DNA of 14,496 nucleotides from Campylobacterales bacterium. GTDB taxonomy: Bacteria; Campylobacterota; Campylobacteria; Campylobacterales; Thiovulaceae. Below, one piece after another: positions 7,231-14,276 of the stretch. The stretch's first letter is position 1. Each line of letters starts with the position of its first letter. The notes under the pieces are model-generated. The model was not told the origin of the DNA. It did no database searches and saw only the letters and a list, made by a program, of their open reading frames with translations. The position numbers and the translations under genes are program-made. The stretch covers positions 1 to 14,496 of the forward strand of contig DTUW01000148.1 in assembly GCA_012963895.1 (NCBI GenBank). The letters run 5' to 3'.

Positions 7231-8621
7231 TACTCCATATACTCCTCTGAAAGTTCAAACTCGTCAGACCCAGGAGGGATATAGAGGTGTAATCTCTTGC
7301 TCTGGAAATACTCCTCTATTACCTTCTGAATCTCGCTATCTTCTACAACAGAGCTATTGTCCTCTATCTTTTCCGAGTTTTCCAAATTGGAAATATTGTT
7401 TTCGTAGTAAGATATATCAGGAGAGACATTGGAAATAGAGGCTTCACAATAGAGCTTGTATCTTTCATAAGGCTGGTTGTGATACTTTCCATCTTTGAAG
7501 TCTCTTAGGAGGATTTGCAACTCCTCTACTGCCCTATCTCGAAATCTGAAAAACTCTTTTTTCCTATTTTCCGGAACAGAACTACGAATTTTTATCGCTA
7601 CAACCTTTTCAGGGTCGATAGCCACTCCATTGTGGTATAGTCCAAAGTGAAGGTGGGGACCTGTTGAGAGACCAGTAGAACCAACCTCTCCTATCTTTTC
7701 CCCCTGCTTAACATAGCTACCAATTTTTACCCCTTTGACAATTTTACTCATATGAGCATAGAGAGATAGGTATCCTCCTCCGTGTTGAATCTTTACCGTT
7801 TTCCCATATCCTCTACTCCAACCGGCAAATACAATTTTTCCATCAGTAGTAGCATATACAGGGGTGCCAGTTGGAGCTGCATAATCTACCCCTAGATGGG
7901 CTCTATATTTTTTCAAAATAGGGTGCCATCGTCGTTTAGTAAATTTTGAAGAAATCCAATATTTCACATTTTGGAGAGGGCGAATAAGTCTATTTTTCTC
8001 TATTCTCTTACCCTCAATATCGTAATTTACCCCTTCAAACCCTAAAACATACTTCTTTTTCCGCCCAGTTTGGAGCATCGCTATTTCCAATTCAACTCCA
8101 CCAAAATGCAATCCTAAACGGAATTTTTGATAGTAAATCATAGCCATAATACTATGTTTGTATATCTCTCTATTGAAATCAACTCTATTTTTGAAAATCT
8201 GAACGAAATATTCTGCAACCCTACCGTAATTGGTAACTTTCTTAATATCATTGAATACAGAGCTACCAGTTATCCTAACTACAAAATCCCTTTTTTGTTT
8301 GATATATTCAATAGGGATACTTTCCAAATAATATTTACCCCTCCTTTTGTAGATATGTATCTGTAACTCTTCTGAAATAGGGATTAGCACCTGCAAAATG
8401 GAGGAATTCTCATCGGTTAATAGATAGTAATCACTACCTGCCTGAATATCCTCCATGTTCTTTTTTGTCTCATCATCAGCATCGTAGTAGAGATTTGTAG
8501 GCAGATGGTTGTTTTGGAGAAACTCTGTAAAACTAATACTCTCTCCCCAATTCAGCTTTTCTATCTTAGCCGACCAAAGCAGAGAGAAGAGGAAAACAGA
8601 AAAAAGAGAGAAATATTTCAA
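7227..8621 (-). CDS. Exported M23 family peptidoglycan peptidase, HdpA/Csd3-like
   Basis: This is a predicted periplasmic zinc peptidase of the LytM/M23 family that cuts peptidoglycan cross-links. Residues 1 to about 18 form a signal peptide (hydrophobic FSLFSVFLFSLLWSA). A long N-terminal region (about 20-210) follows, then the M23 domain with the HLGVD zinc site (H242, D246), H290 in YAHMSK and GPHLHFG (H323, H325). The layout resembles Helicobacter Csd3/HdpA and Campylobacter Pgp3, which help set helical shape, but the orthology is inferred. An acidic, Asn/Ser-rich extension of roughly 90-100 residues follows the catalytic domain; its role is unknown. The start is TTG at 8621; the in-frame stop two codons upstream rules out an earlier start. 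The AGGA is only one base away, so coupling to leuA (7 nt upstream) is likely. Confidence 0.88.
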   Translation of the reverse strand: MKYFSLFSVFLFSLLWSAKIEKLNWGESISFTEFLQNNHLPTNLYYDADDETKKNMEDIQAGSDYYLLTDENSSILQVLIPISEELQIHIYKRRGKYYLESIPIEYIKQKRDFVVRITGSSVFNDIKKVTNYGRVAEYFVQIFKNRVDFNREIYKHSIMAMIYYQKFRLGLHFGGVELEIAMLQTGRKKKYVLGFEGVNYDIEGKRIEKNRLIRPLQNVKYWISSKFTKRRWHPILKKYRAHLGVDYAAPTGTPVYATTDGKIVFAGWSRGYGKTVKIQHGGGYLSLYAHMSKIVKGVKIGSYVKQGEKIGEVGSTGLSTGPHLHFGLYHNGVAIDPEKVVAIKIRSSVPENRKKEFFRFRDRAVEELQILLRDFKDGKYHNQPYERYKLYCEASISNVSPDISYYENNISNLENSEKIEDNSSVVEDSEIQKVIEEYFQSKRLHLYIPPGSDEFELSEEYMEY

Positions 8622-8628
8622 ATCCTAT

Positions 8629-10296
8629 CTACTCTATATCAATCCTATTTAGTGCTGAAAATATCGCCTTTATAGATGCCTTAGTTGTATCGGTATCGAT
8701 ACCAACTCCAAATCTCCTATCAAAATTTTCCGTCTCTATCTGAACATAAGCCACTGCAACCGCTTCTGAACCACTCCCCTTAGAGTGTTCGTAAAATGAG
8801 ATAATATCGAATTGGTAAGGAACTACCGATTTTATCGCCTTAGTTGAAGCATCTAAAATACCATTCCCCTTCTCTTTAACACAATAGAGCTTGTTGCGAT
8901 ATTTGAATTCTAATTGACACTTCACTCCGCCATCTTTTTTCTGTTTTCTTTTGAAATTGACAAACTCAAATACCGGTTTTTCAATCTTCAAGTAATGTTT
9001 TTCAAACTCTTCAAATATCTCCTCAGGTGATAGCTCTCTCTCAACCTCATCGCTCTTTTTCTGGATAATTCGTCCCACTTCTGGGTGCATCTCCTTAGGT
9101 AGTTTGAAGCCAAATTTCTGTTCTAAGATGAAAGCCACTCCACCTTTACCAGATTGAGAATTTATTCTAATAATATCTTCATAGGTTCGACCAACATCAC
9201 TTGGGTCGATTGGAAGATATGGAACTTCCCATAATGGATCATCTTTCATCTTTTGGTATCTAAGCCCCTTATTTATCGCATCTTGATGCGAACCTGAAAA
9301 AGCGGTATATACGAGTTTGCCGATATATGGATGTCGGACATGGGTTTCAATTTCTGTAACCTCTTCAACCACCTCCTGAACCCTATCAAGATTGGAAAAG
9401 TCCAATTTGGAATCTACCCCTTGGGTTGTCATATTTAGGGCGAGGGTAAGAATATCGACATTTCCAGTCCTCTCTCCATTTCCCAATAGAGTTCCTTCAA
9501 CTCTATCAGCTCCTGCAAGTAGTGCCAACTCTGTTGCTGCGATGCTTGTCCCTCTATCGTTATGGGCATGAACAGAGATAATGATATTTTCCCTCTCTAC
9601 TAAGTTTCTACCCATCCACTCTATCTGGTCGGCATATATATTGGGAGTTGCCATCTCAACCGTAGCTGGTAAGTTGATAATCATCTTTCTATTTTCAGAA
9701 ACTCCCCACCTTTCAATAACTCGATTACAAATCTCTTTGGCAAATTCCAATTCAGTCCCTGTAAAGCTTTCAGGTGAGTATTCCAGCACAATTTCACCAT
9801 CGAACTTCTCAGCCTCTCTCTTTATCAAATCTACTCCATAGAGGGCTATATTTATTATTTCCTCTTTACTCTTTTTAAATACAATTTTTCTCTGGGCAAC
9901 AGAAGTTGAATTATAGAGATGGACTATTGCCTGTTCTGCTCCTTGAAGTGCTTCGAAAGTCTTTTTGATGAGGTGTTCTCTCGCCTGAACGAGAACTTGA
10001 ATAGTTACATCATCAGGGATTAGGTCATCTTCAATCAATTTCCGAGTGAATTTGAATTCAGTGGCTGATGCTGATGGAAATCCAACCTCAATCTCTTTGA
10101 ATCCTATGTCTAATAGTAAATTGTAAAGTTTCAATTTTTTTCTCAAATCCATAGGGTTGATTAGAGCCTGATTTCCATCTCTCAAATCGACACTACACCA
10201 TATAGGAGCTTTCTCTATTCTCTTATTTACCCAAGTTCTATCGGGCAAATCTACTTGTGGGTAAGGGACATACTTACCTGCTGGAATACCTTTCAT
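8629..10296 (-). CDS. leuA: 2-isopropylmalate synthase, long (fungal/actinobacterial-type) LeuA
   Basis: LeuA condenses acetyl-CoA with 2-oxoisovalerate, the first committed step of leucine synthesis. The 555-aa protein opens with the KYVPYPQVDLPDRTW segment typical of the longer LeuA subfamily. The TIM-barrel domain carries LRDGNQ (38-43, with R39 and D40), the metal-binding SVHAHNDRG (241-249, with H243 and H245) and GNGERTGNVD (272-281). The C-terminal regulatory domain, expected to bind leucine for feedback inhibition, ends with a GIDTDTTKASIKAIFSALNR-like stretch. The ATG at 10296 has a GAGG ten bases upstream. It lies 41 nt after ribBA and 7 nt before the peptidase gene. The function is secure; homocitrate or citramalate synthase is unlikely given the subfamily signature. 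Confidence 0.95.
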   Translation of the reverse strand: MKGIPAGKYVPYPQVDLPDRTWVNKRIEKAPIWCSVDLRDGNQALINPMDLRKKLKLYNLLLDIGFKEIEVGFPSASATEFKFTRKLIEDDLIPDDVTIQVLVQAREHLIKKTFEALQGAEQAIVHLYNSTSVAQRKIVFKKSKEEIINIALYGVDLIKREAEKFDGEIVLEYSPESFTGTELEFAKEICNRVIERWGVSENRKMIINLPATVEMATPNIYADQIEWMGRNLVERENIIISVHAHNDRGTSIAATELALLAGADRVEGTLLGNGERTGNVDILTLALNMTTQGVDSKLDFSNLDRVQEVVEEVTEIETHVRHPYIGKLVYTAFSGSHQDAINKGLRYQKMKDDPLWEVPYLPIDPSDVGRTYEDIIRINSQSGKGGVAFILEQKFGFKLPKEMHPEVGRIIQKKSDEVERELSPEEIFEEFEKHYLKIEKPVFEFVNFKRKQKKDGGVKCQLEFKYRNKLYCVKEKGNGILDASTKAIKSVVPYQFDIISFYEHSKGSGSEAVAVAYVQIETENFDRRFGVGIDTDTTKASIKAIFSALNRIDIE

Positions 10297-10337
10297 CTAT
10301 CTATAACCTCAAATTTTCAAAGTAATGAAATTTTACA

Positions 10338-11363
10338 TTAAATAGCTATCTCTTCTACTACATCTAAACTAAATCCGTGGATACCTATAAACCCTATCTC
10401 TTTCGATTGTGATGTGATTAGTCGTATCTGATTGACCCCCAACTCTTTCAAAATCTGAGCCCCTATTCCAAATTCTCTAATATTGTTCTCTTGTGGATTG
10501 GAAGAATCTAAAAAGACCAATACCCCTCCATTCTGTTTTAGATATTCGATAGACCTTACCAATGAACTATATTTTTTACTATTGGTTAGCAAATCTACAT
10601 CTAAGCCGACATGGTGAAATTTCACATTTGCTATCGAGTGTTTAGAGTAGAATTGGATAGCAGTATGGAGGCGGTTGAGATGGTCTTTAAATAGGTATCT
10701 CTTTACTCGAACTCCAAACATCTCTATCTCATTCTGTTCCATAAGAGATATTAGCCTCTCATTTTGTAATCTATACTCAACAATATCAGAAATATATACA
10801 ACTCTCAAATTATATTTTTCTGCAAACTCCAATAGGTCTTTTCGTCTTGCCATCTCTCCATCATCTTTCATAATTTCACATATTACGGCACTCTCTTGAA
10901 GTCCTGCAAGACGACACAAATCTACTGAACCCTCAGTATGTCCCGTTCTCCTTAAAGTCCCGCCATTTTTCGCTATTAGGGGGAATATATGTCCGGGTCT
11001 AACCAAATCCTCAGCCTTACCCAATGGGTCGGCTAATATCTTGATAGTCATGTCTCTCTCAATTGCTGAAATACCAGTAGTAGCCTCTTTTGCATCTACC
11101 GATATTGTGAAGGCTGTTTCATACGATGAGGTATTTTTAGAAACCATAGGAACAAGTTCGAACCTCTCGGCTATCTCTTCTGACAGGGCAACACATATCA
11201 ACCCCTTTCCATAAGTGGCTAAAAAATTTACCTTTTCAGGGGTGCTAAATGTTGAAGCATAGACCAAATCCCCCTCATTCTCTCTATCTTCATCATCTAT
11301 CATAATGATGATTTCGCCCCGTTTCAGAGCTTCTATCGCCTTTTTTACTCTCTCTATTGCCAT
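10338..11363 (-). CDS. ribBA: 3,4-dihydroxy-2-butanone 4-phosphate synthase with degenerate GTP cyclohydrolase II domain (RibBA-like)
   Basis: The N-terminal domain (about 1-200) is an intact RibB, which makes the four-carbon unit of riboflavin from ribulose 5-phosphate. It carries DDEDRENEGD (23-32), RPGHIFPL (122-129) and GHTEGSVDL (141-149). The C-terminal half (about 203-341) keeps the fold-level signature of GTP cyclohydrolase II, such as FGIGAQILKELGV and a LIT...GFIGIHGFSLDV ending. However, it contains no cysteine at all, so the three zinc ligands of active RibA are missing and that activity is very probably lost. A separate RibA would be needed elsewhere. The ATG at 11363 fits the RibB N-terminus, with GGGA four bases upstream as a weak ribosome-binding site. 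Its first 71 nt overlap the 3' end of waaC in another frame. Confidence 0.92.
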   Translation of the reverse strand: MAIERVKKAIEALKRGEIIIMIDDEDRENEGDLVYASTFSTPEKVNFLATYGKGLICVALSEEIAERFELVPMVSKNTSSYETAFTISVDAKEATTGISAIERDMTIKILADPLGKAEDLVRPGHIFPLIAKNGGTLRRTGHTEGSVDLCRLAGLQESAVICEIMKDDGEMARRKDLLEFAEKYNLRVVYISDIVEYRLQNERLISLMEQNEIEMFGVRVKRYLFKDHLNRLHTAIQFYSKHSIANVKFHHVGLDVDLLTNSKKYSSLVRSIEYLKQNGGVLVFLDSSNPQENNIREFGIGAQILKELGVNQIRLITSQSKEIGFIGIHGFSLDVVEEIAI

Positions 11364-12360
11364 CTTTTCCCGCTTTCAGTTTTTGAAATATTATATCAAC
11401 CTCATCTACTATCTGTTTTGGTTCTATCTCTCTAATGGAGTAGTCTTGTTTATCTATCTTTCTATGGTTTATCTTTGAAGAGGACTTTATCACTCTATTT
11501 ATCGGTGTCTGAAAAGCCTGTTCTATCGGAGTCAGTCCAAAGAGGACAATAGAGGGGATATTCATAGCCCAAGCGATATGGGTTGGTCCTGTATCGTTTC
11601 CAATAACTATCGATGAGGTGGAGATAAAATATTTCAACTGGTCGAGGTTCATCTTTGGAGCGAGGGATATATATTGAGACCTATTGGATAGCCACTCCCC
11701 TATCTCTCTCTCATGTTGAGACCCCCAAACTACCAATATATCCTTTTGCAACATCTCTGCCACTTCTAAAAACTTCTCTTTTGGATAGTTTTTCTGCTCC
11801 ATAGAAGAGCCAACCACAAATATAATTTTTCCATTAGCTGAAATAGAGGTATCTTGAAAAAATAGGTGGGCGGACTTGTGAAGAATATCAGATTTAGAGA
11901 TGGAGAGGTTGAGAATATCATTTATCAATTTGAAATTTCTCCAAATCTTGTTTTCAGAGTAGGAGATATGGGAGTGGTGTCTATATAGAAGTGAAGCTAT
12001 TCGCTCCTTAGCTGAATTGAAGGAAAAACCGGCTGTATTCTTTGAAATAAGCCGAGAGACTATCGCAGACTTTATCAGCCCCTGCAAGTCTATAACTAAA
12101 TCGTAGTTCTTTTTGGAAATTGAATCTATTTGAGATAGGAGGGACTGGATATTGTTCCAACTCCTATCTACTTTGAGGGATTTCAAATTTATGGAGTGGA
12201 GAGTGGAGATATATGGATTGTGTTCCAATATTTCTCTAAAACTCTCTTCTATTAACCAATCTATTTCAATATCTGGTCTCTCTCTTTTGATAAATTGCAA
12301 AACAGCAGAAGAGTGGATAATATCTCCAAGAGCTGTGAGCCTAACGAGGAGAATTCTCAT
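11293..12360 (-). CDS. waaC: Lipopolysaccharide heptosyltransferase I (WaaC, GT9 family)
   Basis: WaaC adds the first L-glycero-D-manno-heptose to Kdo on lipid A during LPS or LOS inner-core synthesis, on the cytoplasmic face of the inner membrane. The N-terminus MRILLVRLTALGDIIHSSAV holds the catalytic-type aspartate D13. The middle has VIDLQGLIKSA, and the C-terminal Rossmann domain has FVVGSSMEQKNYPKEKF and GNDTGPTHIAWAMNIPSIVL, the ADP-heptose binding signature of GT9 enzymes. The ATG at 12360 overlaps the galU TGA as ATGA, so translation is coupled. The last 24 or so residues (from about 332) lie over the ribBA start and are charged and basic with no family match I recognise. WaaC fits better than WaaF by the N-terminal motif, though WaaF or WaaQ cannot be fully excluded. 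Confidence 0.87.
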   Translation of the reverse strand: MRILLVRLTALGDIIHSSAVLQFIKRERPDIEIDWLIEESFREILEHNPYISTLHSINLKSLKVDRSWNNIQSLLSQIDSISKKNYDLVIDLQGLIKSAIVSRLISKNTAGFSFNSAKERIASLLYRHHSHISYSENKIWRNFKLINDILNLSISKSDILHKSAHLFFQDTSISANGKIIFVVGSSMEQKNYPKEKFLEVAEMLQKDILVVWGSQHEREIGEWLSNRSQYISLAPKMNLDQLKYFISTSSIVIGNDTGPTHIAWAMNIPSIVLFGLTPIEQAFQTPINRVIKSSSKINHRKIDKQDYSIREIEPKQIVDEVDIIFQKLKAGKDGNRESKKGDRSSETGRNHHYDR

Positions 12361-13184
12361 TTTTTGTTATAAAAATAGTTCATCGCCTCCATATATCCAT
12401 CAACACTACCACAATCGAACCGTTTTCCTTTGAACTTATAGGCTATCACTTTTCCATCTTTTGCCAACTCTTGAAGTGCATCGGTAACTTGGATTTCTCC
12501 ACCTGCACCCGGTTCGGTCTTTTCAAGAATATCGAAAATTTCAGGGATTAGAATATATCGACCAATTATTGCGAGATTACTTGGGGCTTCTTCTGGTTTC
12601 GGTTTTTCAACCATGTTGCTAACTCTGAAAATACCATCTTCAACCTCATCACCTGCAATCACTCCGTAACTCTCTGTTTTCTCCTGCGGAACCTCCATAA
12701 CTGCAACAATGGCACATTGATATTTTTCATAAATATCTACCATCTGTTTCATCACACCATCACCAGATGGGTTATCACATATATCATCAGCCAAGACTAC
12801 TCCAAAAGGTTCATCACCAATCATACTTTTAGCCTTGAAAATAGCATCTCCAAGCCCTCGCATAGCTCCCTGTCGTCGAAATGTGAAAGTTCCTTTTTGG
12901 ATAAGTGAGTTGATAGGTTCTAATAGTTTCAACTTCTTAGGCTTATTTTGTAGTTCTGTCTCCAATTCGTAGTTTTTATCAAAATAGTCCTCTATCGCCC
13001 CCTTTCCTCGACCTAAGATAATATTTACATCGGTCAATCCTGCATCTATCGCCTCTTCTACTCCATAATGGATTAGGGGTCTATCTTTGACGGGCAACAT
13101 CTCTTTTGGCACCGATTTGGTAGCTGGTAAAAATCTAGTTCCATATCCTGCTGCTGGAAATAGGGATTTTCTTACTCTGGACAT
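12357..13184 (-). CDS. galU: UTP--glucose-1-phosphate uridylyltransferase GalU
   Basis: GalU makes UDP-glucose from UTP and glucose 1-phosphate, supplying glucose and galactose for LPS, LOS and other glycans. The 275-aa protein has the nucleotide-binding signature FPAAGYGTRFLPATKSVPKE (9-28), the loop RQGAMRGLGDAI, the acidic LADD, NMVEKPKPEEAPSN, and GGEIQVTDAL near the C-terminus. These are diagnostic of bacterial GalU rather than the RmlA type. The ATG at 13184 has AAGGA with a 5-nt spacer. It is the first gene of the minus-strand run and overlaps waaC by 4 nt, which fits a shared job in envelope carbohydrate synthesis. A G9-containing hairpin lies 87 nt upstream of its start. Confidence 0.95.
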   Translation of the reverse strand: MSRVRKSLFPAAGYGTRFLPATKSVPKEMLPVKDRPLIHYGVEEAIDAGLTDVNIILGRGKGAIEDYFDKNYELETELQNKPKKLKLLEPINSLIQKGTFTFRRQGAMRGLGDAIFKAKSMIGDEPFGVVLADDICDNPSGDGVMKQMVDIYEKYQCAIVAVMEVPQEKTESYGVIAGDEVEDGIFRVSNMVEKPKPEEAPSNLAIIGRYILIPEIFDILEKTEPGAGGEIQVTDALQELAKDGKVIAYKFKGKRFDCGSVDGYMEAMNYFYNKK

Positions 13185-13222
13185 AGTTATCCTTTTAATA
13201 GAAATTGTGAAAGTATGTGAAT

Positions 13223-13233
13223 ATTTTAATATA
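13223..13233 (-). promoter_or_regulatory. Possible -10 region for the galU operon
   Basis: On the minus strand, 40-50 nt before the galU ATG, the AT-rich stretch reads TATATTAAAAT, which holds a near-consensus -10 (TATATT at 13233-13228). No -35 is evident, as is common in this phylum. This is the only gap in the minus-strand run long enough to hold a promoter with room to spare. Weak evidence. Confidence 0.3.
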
Positions 13234-13253
13234 AATTGGTAGAAATGTTTTGG

Positions 13254-13279
13254 AAATAAGCCCCCAAGAAGGGGGGGGG
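13254..13279 (-). terminator. C9/G5 hairpin with weak T tract, probable terminator of the surface-protein gene
   Basis: On the minus strand, nine C (13279-13271), a TTCTT loop and five G (13265-13261) can form a 5-bp all-GC stem, followed by CTTATTT. It starts 14 nt after the stop of the upstream minus-strand gene, so a terminator is the simplest reading. The T tract is interrupted. The nine-base homopolymer also makes this a candidate slippage site; see findings. Confidence 0.45.
13271..13279 (+). repeat. Homopolymeric G9 tract
   Basis: Nine consecutive G on the plus strand (C9 in the direction of transcription), the longest G/C homopolymer I see in the window; the next longest are six bases. 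It lies between the surface-protein gene and galU, 87-95 nt upstream of the galU start. Tracts of about this length are known phase-variation sites in Campylobacter and Helicobacter. Confidence 0.9.
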
Positions 13280-13292
13280 AGAAGGAGAGTGG

Positions 13293-14276
13293 CTAATTAG
13301 TTTGGTAAGGGGTTGTTTGGTCGTCTCTACTTGAATTCTGTTCGTAGCTTGGATAGTTGTTATCAGCTGGTTGTCCTGGTTGGGTATCTAACCCCTCTTT
13401 GGAGCTATAATCGTTTTCAGATGGAATTTGAGGGAATGAACTCTCTTCTATGACCTTAGCTCCTTGGTCAGGTAAAGCTGGAATATCCTCAGGACTCTTG
13501 ACAGCATCTTTTGGAACTTTTTGTTGTGCTACCTTACATATACCTTCATCTTCATCAAATATCTCATTTTCTTGACATTTACTCATTGCAATAGTTCTTT
13601 GGACTTGGTTTATGATACTTTCTATATCAATAAGGTTATTACCCTGTTCTATATTCTCTGAAAGAACTGAAATAGCAACTTTTTTATCTTCTGATTTTTC
13701 TAAAACTTGGTTGATAGCCAAAGCTACATCTAGGCTATTGTTAATATCGGCAACCCCTTTTACAACAGCATCACTTACAAGATTTCTAACATCTTTATCA
13801 TCTAATAGAGTGAAATTATTTTCCAATATTGTTTTATAACTCTCTACAACCTCGTTAGTAATAGTTCTATTTTCATCTATCTGCTCGGCTACTTGGTCAA
13901 TGACCTTTTCAACTACATCAGACGGCTTTTTGACACTTTCAACGATGAGGTTAGCTAGGGTTTCGCTATTTGTTTCAGAAATAGATGGGTCAAGTTTAGG
14001 CAATAGTTCTTTTATTACACTCCCATCATCTGAATATATAGCATCTTGTTGAGAAAGTTTGGAAAGTATTTCAGCTCTATCTATATCTTTACCTAAGCTA
14101 TCGACTATATTAGCCACAATAGTTCCATATTTCTCACCCTCTGAAATATCAAACAACTTATCTGAGGTTGTTCCAAGAGCTTTTGCGATGCTCTCTTTTG
14201 CCTCTGAAATATTCTTATCACTCCAACCACTTTGAGAGGCTCTAAGAACTACCAAGGTGGTAGCTGGTGAAACCAT
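13293..14276 (-). pseudogene. 3' part of a frame-broken gene for a large acidic surface or envelope protein
   Basis: I do not recognise a named family. From the ATG at 14276 this frame gives 327 residues. It opens with MVSPATTLVVLRASQ, a Ser-Pro-x-Thr-Thr segment that I recall from large secreted or lipoprotein-like proteins. An amphipathic helix with AKESIAKALG follows. Residues of roughly 45-225 are acidic and helical (Ile, Val, Glu, Asp, Asn rich) without membrane segments. A short cysteine pair sits in CQENEIFDEDEGIC, and the last 80 or so residues are Pro, Ser, Asn and Gln rich. The frame can be extended upstream to a TTG at 14336, but those 20 residues are an out-of-frame reading of a duplicated segment. 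No ribosome-binding site precedes 14276, so it probably belongs to the gene entering from the right edge, broken by the duplication. Confidence 0.6.
14161..14276 (-). repeat. Direct repeat, copy A (116 bp)
   Basis: This segment is repeated almost exactly at 14280-14386. It encodes MVSPATTLVVLRASQS plus an EAKESIAKALGTTSD helix in the frame of the downstream part of the gene. It has nine extra bases (three codons, giving GWSDKN in place of DWN) compared with copy B, and about four substitutions over the 107 shared positions, two of them silent. Confidence 0.9.

Noticed and set aside
10297..10337. Stem-loop or leader (attenuator) between ribBA and leuA
   Set aside because: AAATTTCA and TGAAAATTT can pair imperfectly, but the stem is short and all AT, with no T tract and no leucine-rich leader peptide visible.
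11364..11400. FMN riboswitch upstream of ribBA
   Set aside because: The upstream region is the coding 3' end of waaC and only a few dozen bases were candidates; none of the conserved RFN-element blocks are recognisable.
12717..12908. Plus-strand open frame inside galU and similar short frames elsewhere
   Set aside because: They lie wholly inside well-supported genes on the other strand or in other frames, with no domain signature or ribosome-binding site.
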